A stretch of 64,000 nt of DNA, from the NCBI GenBank assembly GCA_910576325.1, contig CAJTIM010000001.1, forward strand, positions 1-64,000. The letters are read 5' to 3'. How positions within the stretch are numbered: position 1 is the stretch's first letter; each line of letters opens with the position of its first letter. The position numbers and the translations under genes were made by a program. Shown here piece after piece: positions 16,781 through 24,795 of the stretch. Below the pieces are notes generated by a model. That model was not told where the DNA came from, made no database searches, and saw nothing but the letters and a program-made list of their open reading frames with translations. Source of the stretch: Clostridia bacterium. GTDB lineage: Bacteria > Bacillota > Clostridia > Lachnospirales > Lachnospiraceae.

Positions 16781-17749
16781 ATGGATATCAAAACTTTAGG
16801 AAATGAAATCATAAAAGGAAAACAAATCACCCGAGAAGAAGCCCTCTGGCTCTACTCCCAGCCCATTAAAGAACTGTGCAAAAAGGCGGATGAAATCCGT
16901 TCTCATTTTTGCTCCAACGGATTTGACATCTGTACGATTATCAACGGAAAAAGCGGCCGCTGCTCGGAAAACTGCCGTTTCTGCGCCCAGTCCGCCCACA
17001 ATCATACGGGAGCCGACGAATATCCCCTGCTTTCCGCAGAAGAAATACTGGCGCAGGCCAAAAGGAACGATGAGCAAGGGGTACTCCGCTATTCCATAGT
17101 TACCTCCGGAAAACGGCTCTCTGACCGGGAGGTGGATCAGATGTGCGATGCGGTACGCCGGATTCGCAGTGAAACCGGTATCAGCGTATGCATTTCCTTC
17201 GGTCTTCTCAATGAAGAGCAATATAGAAAATTAAAGGAAGCCGGCGCAGCAAGGGTACATAACAATCTGGAAACCTCACGCCGGAATTTCCCTAATATAT
17301 GTACCACCCACACCTTCGATGACAAAATCCGCGCCATTCGGGCCGCTCAGTCAGCGGGACTGTCCGTGTGTAGCGGCGGTATTATGGGGCTTGGCGAAAC
17401 GGTAGAGGATCGGGTTGATATGGCATTGACTTTGCGCGAGCTGGGCATCAAAAGCGTACCGGTCAATATGCTGAATCCCATTCCGGGCACGCCTTTTGAG
17501 CATAACAGGAGGCTTACCGCGTGGGATATGTGCAGGATTGTGGCGGTTTACCGGTTTATTCTTCCGGATGCATCCATCCGACTTGCCGGAGGCAGAGGAC
17601 TTCTTGCAGACAAAGGCAGAAGCTGCTTTGAATCCGGAGCAAATGCGGCCATTTCGGGTGATATGCTGACTACGGCCGGCATTACGGTGGAAACGGATTT
17701 GAAGCTTTTAGAAGAACTGGGCTATGAAGTGAGGTATGGAAATGAGTAA
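16781..17749 (+). CDS. bioB: Biotin synthase
   Basis: This radical SAM enzyme inserts sulfur into dethiobiotin. The 322-residue sequence carries the radical SAM cluster in CSENCRFCAQS (CxxxCxxC) and the family blocks YSIVTSGKRL, RVHNNLETS and VPVNMLNPIPGTP. The C-terminal Arg and Cys that bind the second iron-sulfur cluster appear in the expected regions. GAGAGG lies before the ATG. Its 3' end overlaps bioD. Confidence 0.95.
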   Translation: MDIKTLGNEIIKGKQITREEALWLYSQPIKELCKKADEIRSHFCSNGFDICTIINGKSGRCSENCRFCAQSAHNHTGADEYPLLSAEEILAQAKRNDEQGVLRYSIVTSGKRLSDREVDQMCDAVRRIRSETGISVCISFGLLNEEQYRKLKEAGAARVHNNLETSRRNFPNICTTHTFDDKIRAIRAAQSAGLSVCSGGIMGLGETVEDRVDMALTLRELGIKSVPVNMLNPIPGTPFEHNRRLTAWDMCRIVAVYRFILPDASIRLAGGRGLLADKGRSCFESGANAAISGDMLTTAGITVETDLKLLEELGYEVRYGNE

Positions 17750-18425
17750 GACGCTCTTTGTCATCGGAACAGGGACAGACATAGGAAAAACTTATATTTC
17801 CGGTCTGATTGTAAAAAAGCTGCGGGAGAGCGGAAGCAGAGCCGCTTATTATAAGGCCGCCATGAGCGGAAATGAGCGCAGAGCGGACGGCAGCTTGATT
17901 CCCGGAGATGCGCTCTTTGTAAAAGAGGTATCCGGAATCAGCCAGCCTTTGGAAGAAATGTGCCCTTATATCTATGAGACAGCCGTTTCTCCGCACCTTG
18001 CATCCAAAATAGAGGGCAATCCGGTCCGAATGGAGGTAGTGCTTGAGGGCTTCCAAAGAGTCTGCGGCAGTTATGAATACGTTACATTGGAAGGCTCCGG
18101 GGGAATCCTGTGTCCGCTCTGCTTTGACGAAGGAGAGCTTTGGCTTCCGGATGTAATAAAGGCATGCGGTGCGGGGTGCCTGCTTGTTGCAGATGCCGGG
18201 CTGGGGACTATCAACAGCGTGGGGTTGACCGCATTTTATATGAGAGAGCATGACATTCCGCTGAAAGGGATTATATTTAATCATTTTAAGCCGGGGGATG
18301 TGATGCAGGAAGACAATTTGAAAATGTGCAGGCATCTGACCGGCGCCGAAGTGATCGCCTGCGTCCGGGAAGGCGATACGGAGCTTGATATTTCCGCGGA
18401 GGATTTAAAAAGCCTATATGAATAA
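17742..18425 (+). CDS. bioD: Dethiobiotin synthetase
   Basis: BioD closes the ureido ring of diaminopelargonate with ATP and CO2. The P-loop is FVIGTGTDIGKTY at the N-terminus. YYKAAMSG and LEGSGGILCP are typical of the family. I choose the ATG at 17742 (MSKTLF) rather than 17736 because GAGGT is seven bases before it. It overlaps the end of bioB by eight bases. The 227-residue length is normal. Confidence 0.93.
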   Translation: MSKTLFVIGTGTDIGKTYISGLIVKKLRESGSRAAYYKAAMSGNERRADGSLIPGDALFVKEVSGISQPLEEMCPYIYETAVSPHLASKIEGNPVRMEVVLEGFQRVCGSYEYVTLEGSGGILCPLCFDEGELWLPDVIKACGAGCLLVADAGLGTINSVGLTAFYMREHDIPLKGIIFNHFKPGDVMQEDNLKMCRHLTGAEVIACVREGDTELDISAEDLKSLYE

Positions 18426-18573
18426 AAACAGTAATATCCCGCACATTAAATAAATTACGGAACTGGAAACAGTAATATGCCTCACAATGCATAAATCGAT
18501 TTACAGGCACATGTGTTAGTGACTGGAAATCGATTTCATAAGGTGCATTGAGAGGGATATTACGGAACTGGAA
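18426..18573 (+). repeat. Repeat and inverted-repeat element between bioD and bioA
   Basis: A 14-bp direct repeat TTACGGAACTGGAA occurs at 18455-18468 and 18560-18573. Segments starting AAACAGTAATAT occur twice in tandem (about 18426-18466 and 18467-18508). The block between the direct repeats is an imperfect long hairpin: AATATGCCTCACAATGCA pairs with TGCATTGAGAGGGATATT, with AAATCGATTT near the loop. It resembles a small palindromic (REP/MITE-like) insertion inside the operon. Confidence 0.6.
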
Positions 18574-18586
18574 TAGGAGTCAAAAT

Positions 18587-19786
18587 ATGATTTGGTATCC
18601 ATACGAACAGATGAAAACCATGAAGGCCCCTTATAAAATCGTAGATGCGGAAGGCGTCTACCTGCATACGGAGGATCAAAAGCTGATAGATTCCGTATCT
18701 TCCTGGTGGAGTGTGATTCATGGCTACAAGCACCCGGAGCTGAATAAGGCGATTGTCTCTCAGGCGGAAAAATTTTCCCATGTTATGCTCGGAGGGCTGA
18801 CGCATGAGCCGGTACAAAGACTGGCGGAAAAGCTAAAGGAGTTCCTGCCGGGCGATTTGAATTACTCCTTCTTTTCCGACTCCGGCAGTGTGGCGGTTGA
18901 GGTGGCGCTGAAGATGGCCCTTCAATATTATATGAATCGGGGCGACGAACAGCGTACCATGATTTTAGCCTTGAATCATGCATACCACGGAGACACCTTC
19001 AAGACGATGGAGGCCGGTGATGATGAGGACTATCATTTTGTTCTCAATGCTTATGGCCCGAGTAAATATGTCGTACATATACCCACGGAAATTTGTGCTC
19101 TGGAGCAGGCGTTTGAAAAGCACCACAGACGTCTGAACTGCTTTATCGTGGAACCTCTTCTTCAAGGGGCCGGCGGAATGCGGATGTACGATGTTTCCTT
19201 TTTAAAACGAGCAAGAGAGCTTTGTGATAAGTATGGTGTGCTGCTGATTTTTGACGAGGTGGCAACCGGCTTTGGCCGTACTGGCAACCGTTTTGCGGCC
19301 GATCTGGTACAGCCGGACATTCTGGTTCTCGGCAAAGCGCTGACAGGCGGCTATATCGGACATGCGGTTACTGTTGCCAGCGAAAAGGTATTTCAGGGCT
19401 TCTATGATGATAATCCGGAGCATGCTCTGATGCACGGACCGACCTTTATGGGAAATGCCCTGGCTTGCAGTGTGGCACTCAAATCCATCGAGCTTTTTGA
19501 AACCCGGGATTATATGGCAAAGATCCGCAGAATTGAGGAAATCACCCGTCGGGAAATGGCCGGATTTTCCGATGAGCGGATCAGGGAGGTCCGAATCATG
19601 GGCGGCTGTGTCTGTGTGGAGGTAAAGGAGGCCGGCGTGCTTGCGGGGTATCAGCAGTTTGCTTACGAGCGAGGCGTATTCAGCAGACCCTTCCTGAAAT
19701 ATCTTTACGCAATGGTTCCCTATGTTATTTCCGAGGAAGATTTGGTAAAAGTGTTGAGGACTATGAAGGAATGGTTTGCCAGATAA
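18587..19786 (+). CDS. bioA: Adenosylmethionine--8-amino-7-oxononanoate aminotransferase
   Basis: BioA converts KAPA to DAPA using S-adenosylmethionine and PLP. The 399-residue protein begins MIWYPYEQMKTMK, a characteristic start. It shows SWWSVIHGYKHPELN, FSDSGSVAVEVALKMA, NHAYHGDTFKTM, LLIFDEVATGFGRTG and LGKALTGG (PLP lysine). AGGAG before the ATG at 18587 fixes the start. No bioF or pimelate genes follow, so the cell must get KAPA from elsewhere in the genome or from outside. An unusual repeat precedes it within the operon. Confidence 0.93.
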   Translation: MIWYPYEQMKTMKAPYKIVDAEGVYLHTEDQKLIDSVSSWWSVIHGYKHPELNKAIVSQAEKFSHVMLGGLTHEPVQRLAEKLKEFLPGDLNYSFFSDSGSVAVEVALKMALQYYMNRGDEQRTMILALNHAYHGDTFKTMEAGDDEDYHFVLNAYGPSKYVVHIPTEICALEQAFEKHHRRLNCFIVEPLLQGAGGMRMYDVSFLKRARELCDKYGVLLIFDEVATGFGRTGNRFAADLVQPDILVLGKALTGGYIGHAVTVASEKVFQGFYDDNPEHALMHGPTFMGNALACSVALKSIELFETRDYMAKIRRIEEITRREMAGFSDERIREVRIMGGCVCVEVKEAGVLAGYQQFAYERGVFSRPFLKYLYAMVPYVISEEDLVKVLRTMKEWFAR

Positions 19787-19841
19787 AAATAAGATGTGAT
19801 ATGATAGATTCAATGCCAGAATAAAAAGAAGGGCGATTGAA

Positions 19842-21056
19842 ATGATACTAAGCGTCAGCAGAAGGACAGACATTCCCAACTATTATGCGGACTGGTTTTA
19901 CAACCGGCTCAAAGAGGGTTTCCTGTATGTAAGAAATCCCTTCAACCCTCATCAAATCAGCAAAATCCCCCTGTCGCCGGATGTGGTGGACTGTATCGTG
20001 TTCTGGACAAAGAATCCGGAGAACATGCTCGGCCGGTTAGAGGAGTTAAAGGCTTACCCCTTCTATTTCCAATTCACATTAACAGGATATGGAAAAGACA
20101 TGGAGCCTGGAATACCCCATAAACGGGAGCACATGCTCGGTGTATTTCAAAGGCTTTCGGAACAAATCGGAGCGGACAGAGTGGTATGGCGGTACGATCC
20201 CATTTTATTCAATCACCTGTATACACCCGAATATCATCTCAAGGCATTTGAGGAAATCGCAGGAAGCTTAAACGGGTATACCCATAAGGCAGTTATCAGC
20301 TTTGTGGATTTCTACGCAAAGGCAAAAGGAAGAATGAAGGAACTGGCCCTTCGTGCGCCCTCCGAAGAAGAAGCAATATCATTTGCCCGGAAATTGGCGG
20401 AAATTGCAGGGAAAAATAATATGTCCGCAGAAGCCTGCGCGGAGCGGATGGATCTGCAAAAGGCAGGCGTGAATCCCGGAAGCTGTATTGACCAGGCGCT
20501 GATTGAAAAAATCATCGGCTGTAAAATAGCGGGAACTAAGGACAGGAATCAAAGAGAAGCCTGCGGGTGCCTGGAGAGCATCGAGGTGGGAACCTACAAT
20601 ACCTGTCAAAACGGATGCCGTTACTGCTACGCCAACGGAAGCAATGAAGAGGTAGTCAGGAATACGGCGTTATATGATGTAAATGCACCCCTGCTGTGCG
20701 GCAGAATCGGCCCGGAGGATACTGTGACAGAGCGGAAAGTGAAATCTCTGAAGGTCGGCCAGCTGGGGCTGTTTGACAGGAAGACATCCAACGATCTCCA
20801 AAAGATCCCGGGCATAGGCGCAAATATGGAACAGCACCTGAACAACATCGGAATCCGGAAGATTGCAGATTTAAGGGGAAGAGATCCGGAAGAGCTGTAT
20901 CATCTGAACTGTCTGAAAAAAGGTTACCAGGATGACAAGTGCGTCCTGTACGTATTCCGCTGCGCCGTCTATTTTGCAGAGCATGAGCAGCATGAACCGG
21001 AGAAATTAAAGTGGTGGTATTGGAAGGACCGGGACTACCCGGAACCGGAGACATAA
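19842..21056 (+). CDS. DUF1848 putative radical SAM protein fused to a Cdd1-like helix-hairpin-helix domain
   Basis: This is a 404-residue two-part protein. Residues 1 to about 290 are DUF1848 (ILSVSRRTDIPNYYADWF at the start, FWTKNPENML, VWRYDPIL), ending with the Cys cluster CQNGCRYC (Cys255, 259, 262), which suggests an iron-sulfur site. Residues from about 320 (IPGIGANMEQHLNNIGIRKI and the aromatic tail KLKWWYWKD) look like the Cdd1/helix-hairpin-helix family, usually a separate small protein. The function of DUF1848 is not established. The fused HhH would suggest DNA or RNA contact. It converges with the OGG1-type glycosylase two bases away. Confidence 0.8.
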   Translation: MILSVSRRTDIPNYYADWFYNRLKEGFLYVRNPFNPHQISKIPLSPDVVDCIVFWTKNPENMLGRLEELKAYPFYFQFTLTGYGKDMEPGIPHKREHMLGVFQRLSEQIGADRVVWRYDPILFNHLYTPEYHLKAFEEIAGSLNGYTHKAVISFVDFYAKAKGRMKELALRAPSEEEAISFARKLAEIAGKNNMSAEACAERMDLQKAGVNPGSCIDQALIEKIIGCKIAGTKDRNQREACGCLESIEVGTYNTCQNGCRYCYANGSNEEVVRNTALYDVNAPLLCGRIGPEDTVTERKVKSLKVGQLGLFDRKTSNDLQKIPGIGANMEQHLNNIGIRKIADLRGRDPEELYHLNCLKKGYQDDKCVLYVFRCAVYFAEHEQHEPEKLKWWYWKDRDYPEPET

Positions 21057-21058
21057 GG

Positions 21059-21880
21059 CTATTGATACTCCCCCTTATGCTGCTGGGCATAATAAAACAT
21101 ATACTGCTGCATAATGCCGGCAGCATCCCCATAGGCGGAAAACGGCGCCTGCCCCTGATATTCCCGGTCAATAATCTTCTTAATCCAGGTATCCACAGGA
21201 GCCAAAGCTGTCCGTCCGTAGGAGAAAAGCGCAATGCAATTGGCTACCTTATCCCCCACGCCCCGGACAGATTTCAAAGCATGGAACAGCTCCGTATCGT
21301 CATAAGCCGCAATCCCGTGCAAATCAAGCTGTCCCCCATACACCTTATCAATGGCGTCCAGAATATAAGAATTGCGGTATCCAAGGCGAAACTGCTTCAA
21401 ATCCTCCGGGGTTACACGGCACATCTGCGCCGGAGTCGGGAACAGATGGACAGTTTCGTAATCCGTTTCCACGGCATCCCCGTAGATTTCGGCAATCCCT
21501 TCCACCGCTCCTTTGATAGAGGGTATGGTCCGTTGCTGGGAGATAATAAAGGTAATCAGCATTTCCCAGGGCTCCTGACGCAGAATACGAAGCCCGGAAC
21601 CGCAGGAGGCCGCTTTTTTCATATAGGAATCCGTGTCCGGAATCTGACGGCGGATCTGACGGTAACTGCGGTCCAGATGAAAATAAGAGCGCCAGAAATC
21701 CCGCCACTGAGCTTTTGTGCAGCTAATCTGATAGAGACCGGGTTCCGCTTGCTTTATGTATAAAATATTGCTGCCTGTAATAAAGCGGTACATTCCGTCC
21801 GGAAAAGCCTTCACACGAAAGCACTGGCCGCTGTCGGCAATTTTCTGCAAATCAAAATCGTCCGTAATCTTTATATTCAT
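21059..21880 (-). CDS. 8-oxoguanine DNA glycosylase, OGG1 type
   Basis: This bifunctional glycosylase/AP lyase removes 8-oxoguanine from DNA. It has 273 residues from the ATG at 21880 (MNIKITDDFDLQKI). An OGG N-terminal beta domain with the SGQCFRVKAFPDG motif comes first. The HhH-GPD domain follows: ITFIISQQRTIPSIKGAVEG, then GVGDKVANCIALFS with the catalytic Lys, and APVDTWIKK with the catalytic Asp. The track would allow a start 93 bases earlier, but that part is not family-like. The gene ends two bases from the convergent DUF1848 gene. Confidence 0.88.
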   Translation of the reverse strand: MNIKITDDFDLQKIADSGQCFRVKAFPDGMYRFITGSNILYIKQAEPGLYQISCTKAQWRDFWRSYFHLDRSYRQIRRQIPDTDSYMKKAASCGSGLRILRQEPWEMLITFIISQQRTIPSIKGAVEGIAEIYGDAVETDYETVHLFPTPAQMCRVTPEDLKQFRLGYRNSYILDAIDKVYGGQLDLHGIAAYDDTELFHALKSVRGVGDKVANCIALFSYGRTALAPVDTWIKKIIDREYQGQAPFSAYGDAAGIMQQYMFYYAQQHKGEYQ

Positions 21881-22196
21881 AGAAACGTATCCTTTTGTTT
21901 TTCTGTGTACAAATTTTATAGTAACATAACTTTTTGCTTCTGAATACTGACATTTTTTATAAGTTCGGAACATTTTGTGTTATACTATTAAAAAGCTCTG
22001 CACCGTCTGTATGGGGAGAAGCTTTTCGGCGGTGATATTGTTTTGATTTTTGGATAAGCTATAAAAGAATGATTTTTGTTCATTCCATTGAATTTGTACA
22101 TGGACTGTTCAGAGGGAATGAAACAGAGGTATGAAAATTGATTTATTATAGGTGTTTCGGAAGGAATCTTACGGAACTTCTAACAGGAGAAACAAT

Positions 22197-23171
22197 ATGT
22201 GCACAGCGATTACCTATAAAACAAAGAATTTCTATTTCGGACGCACCCTGGATCACAATTTTTCCTATGGTGAGGAAATTACAATTACACCCCGAAATTA
22301 TCCCATCCCCCTTCGGCATACGGAAGCTCTTAAGCAGCATTACGCCGTCATCGGCACGGCGCATGTGGCCGGGGACTATCCGCTGTATTACGACGGCATA
22401 AACGAAAAGGGCCTGGGGATGGCCGGTCTGAATTTTGTAGGAAATGCAGTCTACCAGGATCAGGATACATCCGGGAAAAATGTGGAGACCTTTGAATTGA
22501 TTCCCTGGATTCTGGGCCGATGCGCTGATGTTAAGGAGGCAAGAGAACTGCTTTCAGATCTCAATCTTATGGGTACACCCTTTCAGGCTGCCCTGCCCGC
22601 AGCGCAGCTTCACTGGATACTGGCGGATCGGGAGGAGGCTATAACCGTAGAATCGGTAAAAGAAGGGCTTCGGATCTATGATAATCCGGCCGGCGTACTG
22701 ACCAACAATCCGCCCTTTGAACAGCAGATGTTCCAACTGAACAACTACATGCATCTGTCTCCCAAGGATCCGCAGAATCATTTTTCCGGAGACTTGCCTC
22801 TTTCCACTTACTGCCGCGGCATGGGCGCTCTGGGACTTCCGGGAGATCTCTCCTCCCAGTCAAGGTTTGTAAGGGCGGCTTTTGTAAAAATGAATGCTGT
22901 CTCCGGGGACTCCGAATCAGAGAGCGTCAGCCAGTTTTTTCATATATTGGGATCTGTGGATCAGCAGCGGGGATGCAGCCTGGCAGATGATGGAACATAT
23001 GAAAGGACCATCTACACTTCCTGCTGCAATGCGGAAAAAGGGATTTACTATTACACCACTTATGAAAACCATCAAATAACGGCAGTACACATGCACCGGG
23101 AAAATTTGGACGGTTCTGTCTTAATCCGGTATCCGATGCTTTATGAAGAGCAGATCCGACACCAGAATTAG
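22197..23171 (+). CDS. Choloylglycine hydrolase (bile salt hydrolase family)
   Basis: This N-terminal nucleophile amidase probably removes glycine or taurine from conjugated bile acids; penicillin-V acylases share the fold. The start at 22197 places the nucleophile at Cys2 (MCTAITYKTKNFYFGRTLDHN), with Arg16 and Asp19 following. It is backed by AGGAG at the right distance, whereas the longer frame would bury the Cys. Later family motifs are GLGMAGLNF, YDNPAGVLTNNPPFEQQ and SRFVRAAF (the conserved Arg). The 324-residue length is standard. No bile-acid transporter or 7-dehydroxylation gene is adjacent. Confidence 0.9.
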   Translation: MCTAITYKTKNFYFGRTLDHNFSYGEEITITPRNYPIPLRHTEALKQHYAVIGTAHVAGDYPLYYDGINEKGLGMAGLNFVGNAVYQDQDTSGKNVETFELIPWILGRCADVKEARELLSDLNLMGTPFQAALPAAQLHWILADREEAITVESVKEGLRIYDNPAGVLTNNPPFEQQMFQLNNYMHLSPKDPQNHFSGDLPLSTYCRGMGALGLPGDLSSQSRFVRAAFVKMNAVSGDSESESVSQFFHILGSVDQQRGCSLADDGTYERTIYTSCCNAEKGIYYYTTYENHQITAVHMHRENLDGSVLIRYPMLYEEQIRHQN

Positions 23172-23226
23172 GACATTTTTGTGAAAAATATTTTCACAGG
23201 TAAAAATGAAAGGAACAGGTGGCTCT

Positions 23227-23607
23227 ATGAACCAGGATATTTTACTCTTTTTTGATAAGCACCCGGAGGCATTGCCTTTGTACGAAGCTCTGGAGGAGCG
23301 AATCCTCGCAGAGCTTCGGGACGTAAAAATCAAGGTGCAGAAAACACAGATTACATTTTCTAATAAGCGTAATTTTGCCTTTGTCTCTTTTCTGCCTGTG
23401 CGAAAGGCCGGGGAGCGGCCGGATATTTTTATTGTTGTAACCTTCGGATTGAGTTATCGGAAGGAATCGCCGCGGATAGATGCGGCGACAGAGCCCTATC
23501 CCAACCGCTGGACGCACCATATGCTGATTTCCCGGACGGAGGAGATAGATGATGAGCTGATGGGATGGATTGAGGAAGCCGCTGTTTTTTCCGCAGGAAA
23601 GAGATGA
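23227..23607 (+). CDS. DUF5655 domain protein
   Basis: This 126-residue protein has the pattern of DUF5655 (EALEERILAELRDVKIKVQK and TQITFSNKRNFAFVSFLP, then a conserved WTHHMLISRTEEID tail). The domain's biochemical role is unknown. The ATG at 23227 (MNQDILLFF) is chosen because the preceding seven residues look non-native. The coding region overlaps the longest possible upstream frame of the AraC gene but not its likely start, with 16 bases between them, so the two are probably co-transcribed. Confidence 0.75.
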   Translation: MNQDILLFFDKHPEALPLYEALEERILAELRDVKIKVQKTQITFSNKRNFAFVSFLPVRKAGERPDIFIVVTFGLSYRKESPRIDAATEPYPNRWTHHMLISRTEEIDDELMGWIEEAAVFSAGKR

Positions 23608-23623
23608 GCTGCCGGGAGGCAAA

Positions 23624-24457
23624 ATGATTACCAACGAAAGTATCAATCGGGCCATAGACTATATTTTGCTGCATATTGAGGATGTGACTCTGGAGGAAGT
23701 GGCATCCTACTGCCATTTTTCCAAATATTATTTCTGCAGGCTGTTTAAAGCGCAGACCGGGGAGAGTGTTCATAGCTTTATCAAACGGGTGAGACTGGAG
23801 CAGAGCGCCTTTCGTCTGAAGGTGGAGCAGGAGCGTTCCATTACGGAGATTGGGGCAGATTACGGCTACAGCGCTTCCAATTACAGTACGGCTTTCCGGC
23901 AGCATTACCAGGTTGCTCCTGTTGCATTTCGCAGAAGCATTTCCGGTGTTTCTCTTAAACATCCCTTTTTTCACCGGGAGGAATGGAGGGTGGAGAGCTT
24001 TGAGGAGTGTAACGCTAAAATCACAAGGGAAGTGCTGCCGGATTATTATGTGATTTATGAGAGAAGGTTCGGAAGTTATGAAGGGATTCGCAGGTCCTGG
24101 ACAGAGTTTTTGGAAAAATATGGAGCATACATTACGGAAGAGACGTGCCTGCTGGAGCGGACCTATGACGATCCGGCGGTGACGGCGCCTGGGAATTGCC
24201 TTTATGATATCTGCATGAGTGCGGAGATAGAGTGCCCTCTGGAAAATACGGCATTGCTGAAAGGCGGCTCCTGTGTGGTTTACCATTTTAAAGGCCATGC
24301 AAAATACATATATGCGGCCTATCAGACGATTTTTTTGGTGTGGCTTCCCCGGACATCTTATGAACTGGATGCGGGGAGGAGTATGTTTGATATTTATCAT
24401 ATGGTGGACAGTGATACGATGTATATGGAGCTGGATATCTGTATTCCGGTGAAATGA
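23624..24457 (+). CDS. AraC-family regulator with GyrI-like effector domain
   Basis: This 277-residue protein has two AraC HTH motifs at the N-terminus (VTLEEVASYCHFSKYYFCRLF and SITEIGADYGYSASNYSTAF), then a GyrI-like ligand domain (YVIYERRFGSYEGI, YDICMSAEIE, CVVYHFKGH, DICIPVK). The architecture resembles SoxS/Rob-type multidrug or small-molecule sensors. The ATG at 23624 has GGGAGG upstream. A MATE exporter lies about 340 bases downstream behind a terminator and tandem repeats, so regulation of that exporter is possible but not shown. Confidence 0.88.
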   Translation: MITNESINRAIDYILLHIEDVTLEEVASYCHFSKYYFCRLFKAQTGESVHSFIKRVRLEQSAFRLKVEQERSITEIGADYGYSASNYSTAFRQHYQVAPVAFRRSISGVSLKHPFFHREEWRVESFEECNAKITREVLPDYYVIYERRFGSYEGIRRSWTEFLEKYGAYITEETCLLERTYDDPAVTAPGNCLYDICMSAEIECPLENTALLKGGSCVVYHFKGHAKYIYAAYQTIFLVWLPRTSYELDAGRSMFDIYHMVDSDTMYMELDICIPVK

Positions 24458-24549
24458 GAGGCGAAAGCTCTGCTTTAGACCGGCAAAGTGCGGTTGGGAA
24501 GAAGAGGGCAACAATTCAGAAGTTTATAATTTGATTTCTTTATATAATG

Positions 24550-24599
24550 AATACCGTCACTTGACAGGAGCATATTTGTTTCTGCCAAGTGACGGTATT
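24550..24599 (+). terminator. Hairpin terminator after the AraC gene
   Basis: A 14-bp perfect stem (AATACCGTCACTTG, 24550-24563, with 24586-24599) follows the AraC gene. The T run is weak. It can work in either direction. Confidence 0.65.
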
Positions 24600-24619
24600 A
24601 TTGCTTGATGGGGAAGAGC

Positions 24620-24783
24620 AAGGAAATACCCTGCGGGTATACCTATATGCCCAAAAACATGGGCAGATTAAGGAAACACCCTTCGGGTATACCTATATGC
24701 CCAAAAAACATGGGCAGAATTAAGGAAACACCCTTCGGGTATACCTATATGCCCAAAAAACATGGGCAAAATTAAGGAAAGGA
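24620..24783 (+). repeat. Three tandem two-hairpin repeats in the MATE leader
   Basis: Units at 24620-24669, 24670-24721 and 24722-24773 (50, 52, 52 bp) each start AAGGAAA and contain two hairpins: ACCC-TNC-GGGT, and TGCCC-AAAAA(A)CAT-GGGCA. A fourth start, AAGGAAAGGAG, becomes the ribosome binding site of the MATE gene. The same unit, with compensating base changes in the second stem, occurs at 43441-43537 before an unrelated gene. Unit lengths are not multiples of three, so this is not simply a repeated peptide. Confidence 0.85.
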
Positions 24784-24795
24784 GAACAGATAATT

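Noticed and set aside
23429-24514. Minus-strand 361-codon frame opposite the AraC gene
   Set aside because: The plus-strand AraC/GyrI motifs are clear and the antisense product has no family features.
24620-24783. Possible CRISPR array (three regular repeats)
   Set aside because: The repeats are adjoining 50-52 bp units with no unique spacers, each unit holds its own hairpins, and no cas gene is nearby.
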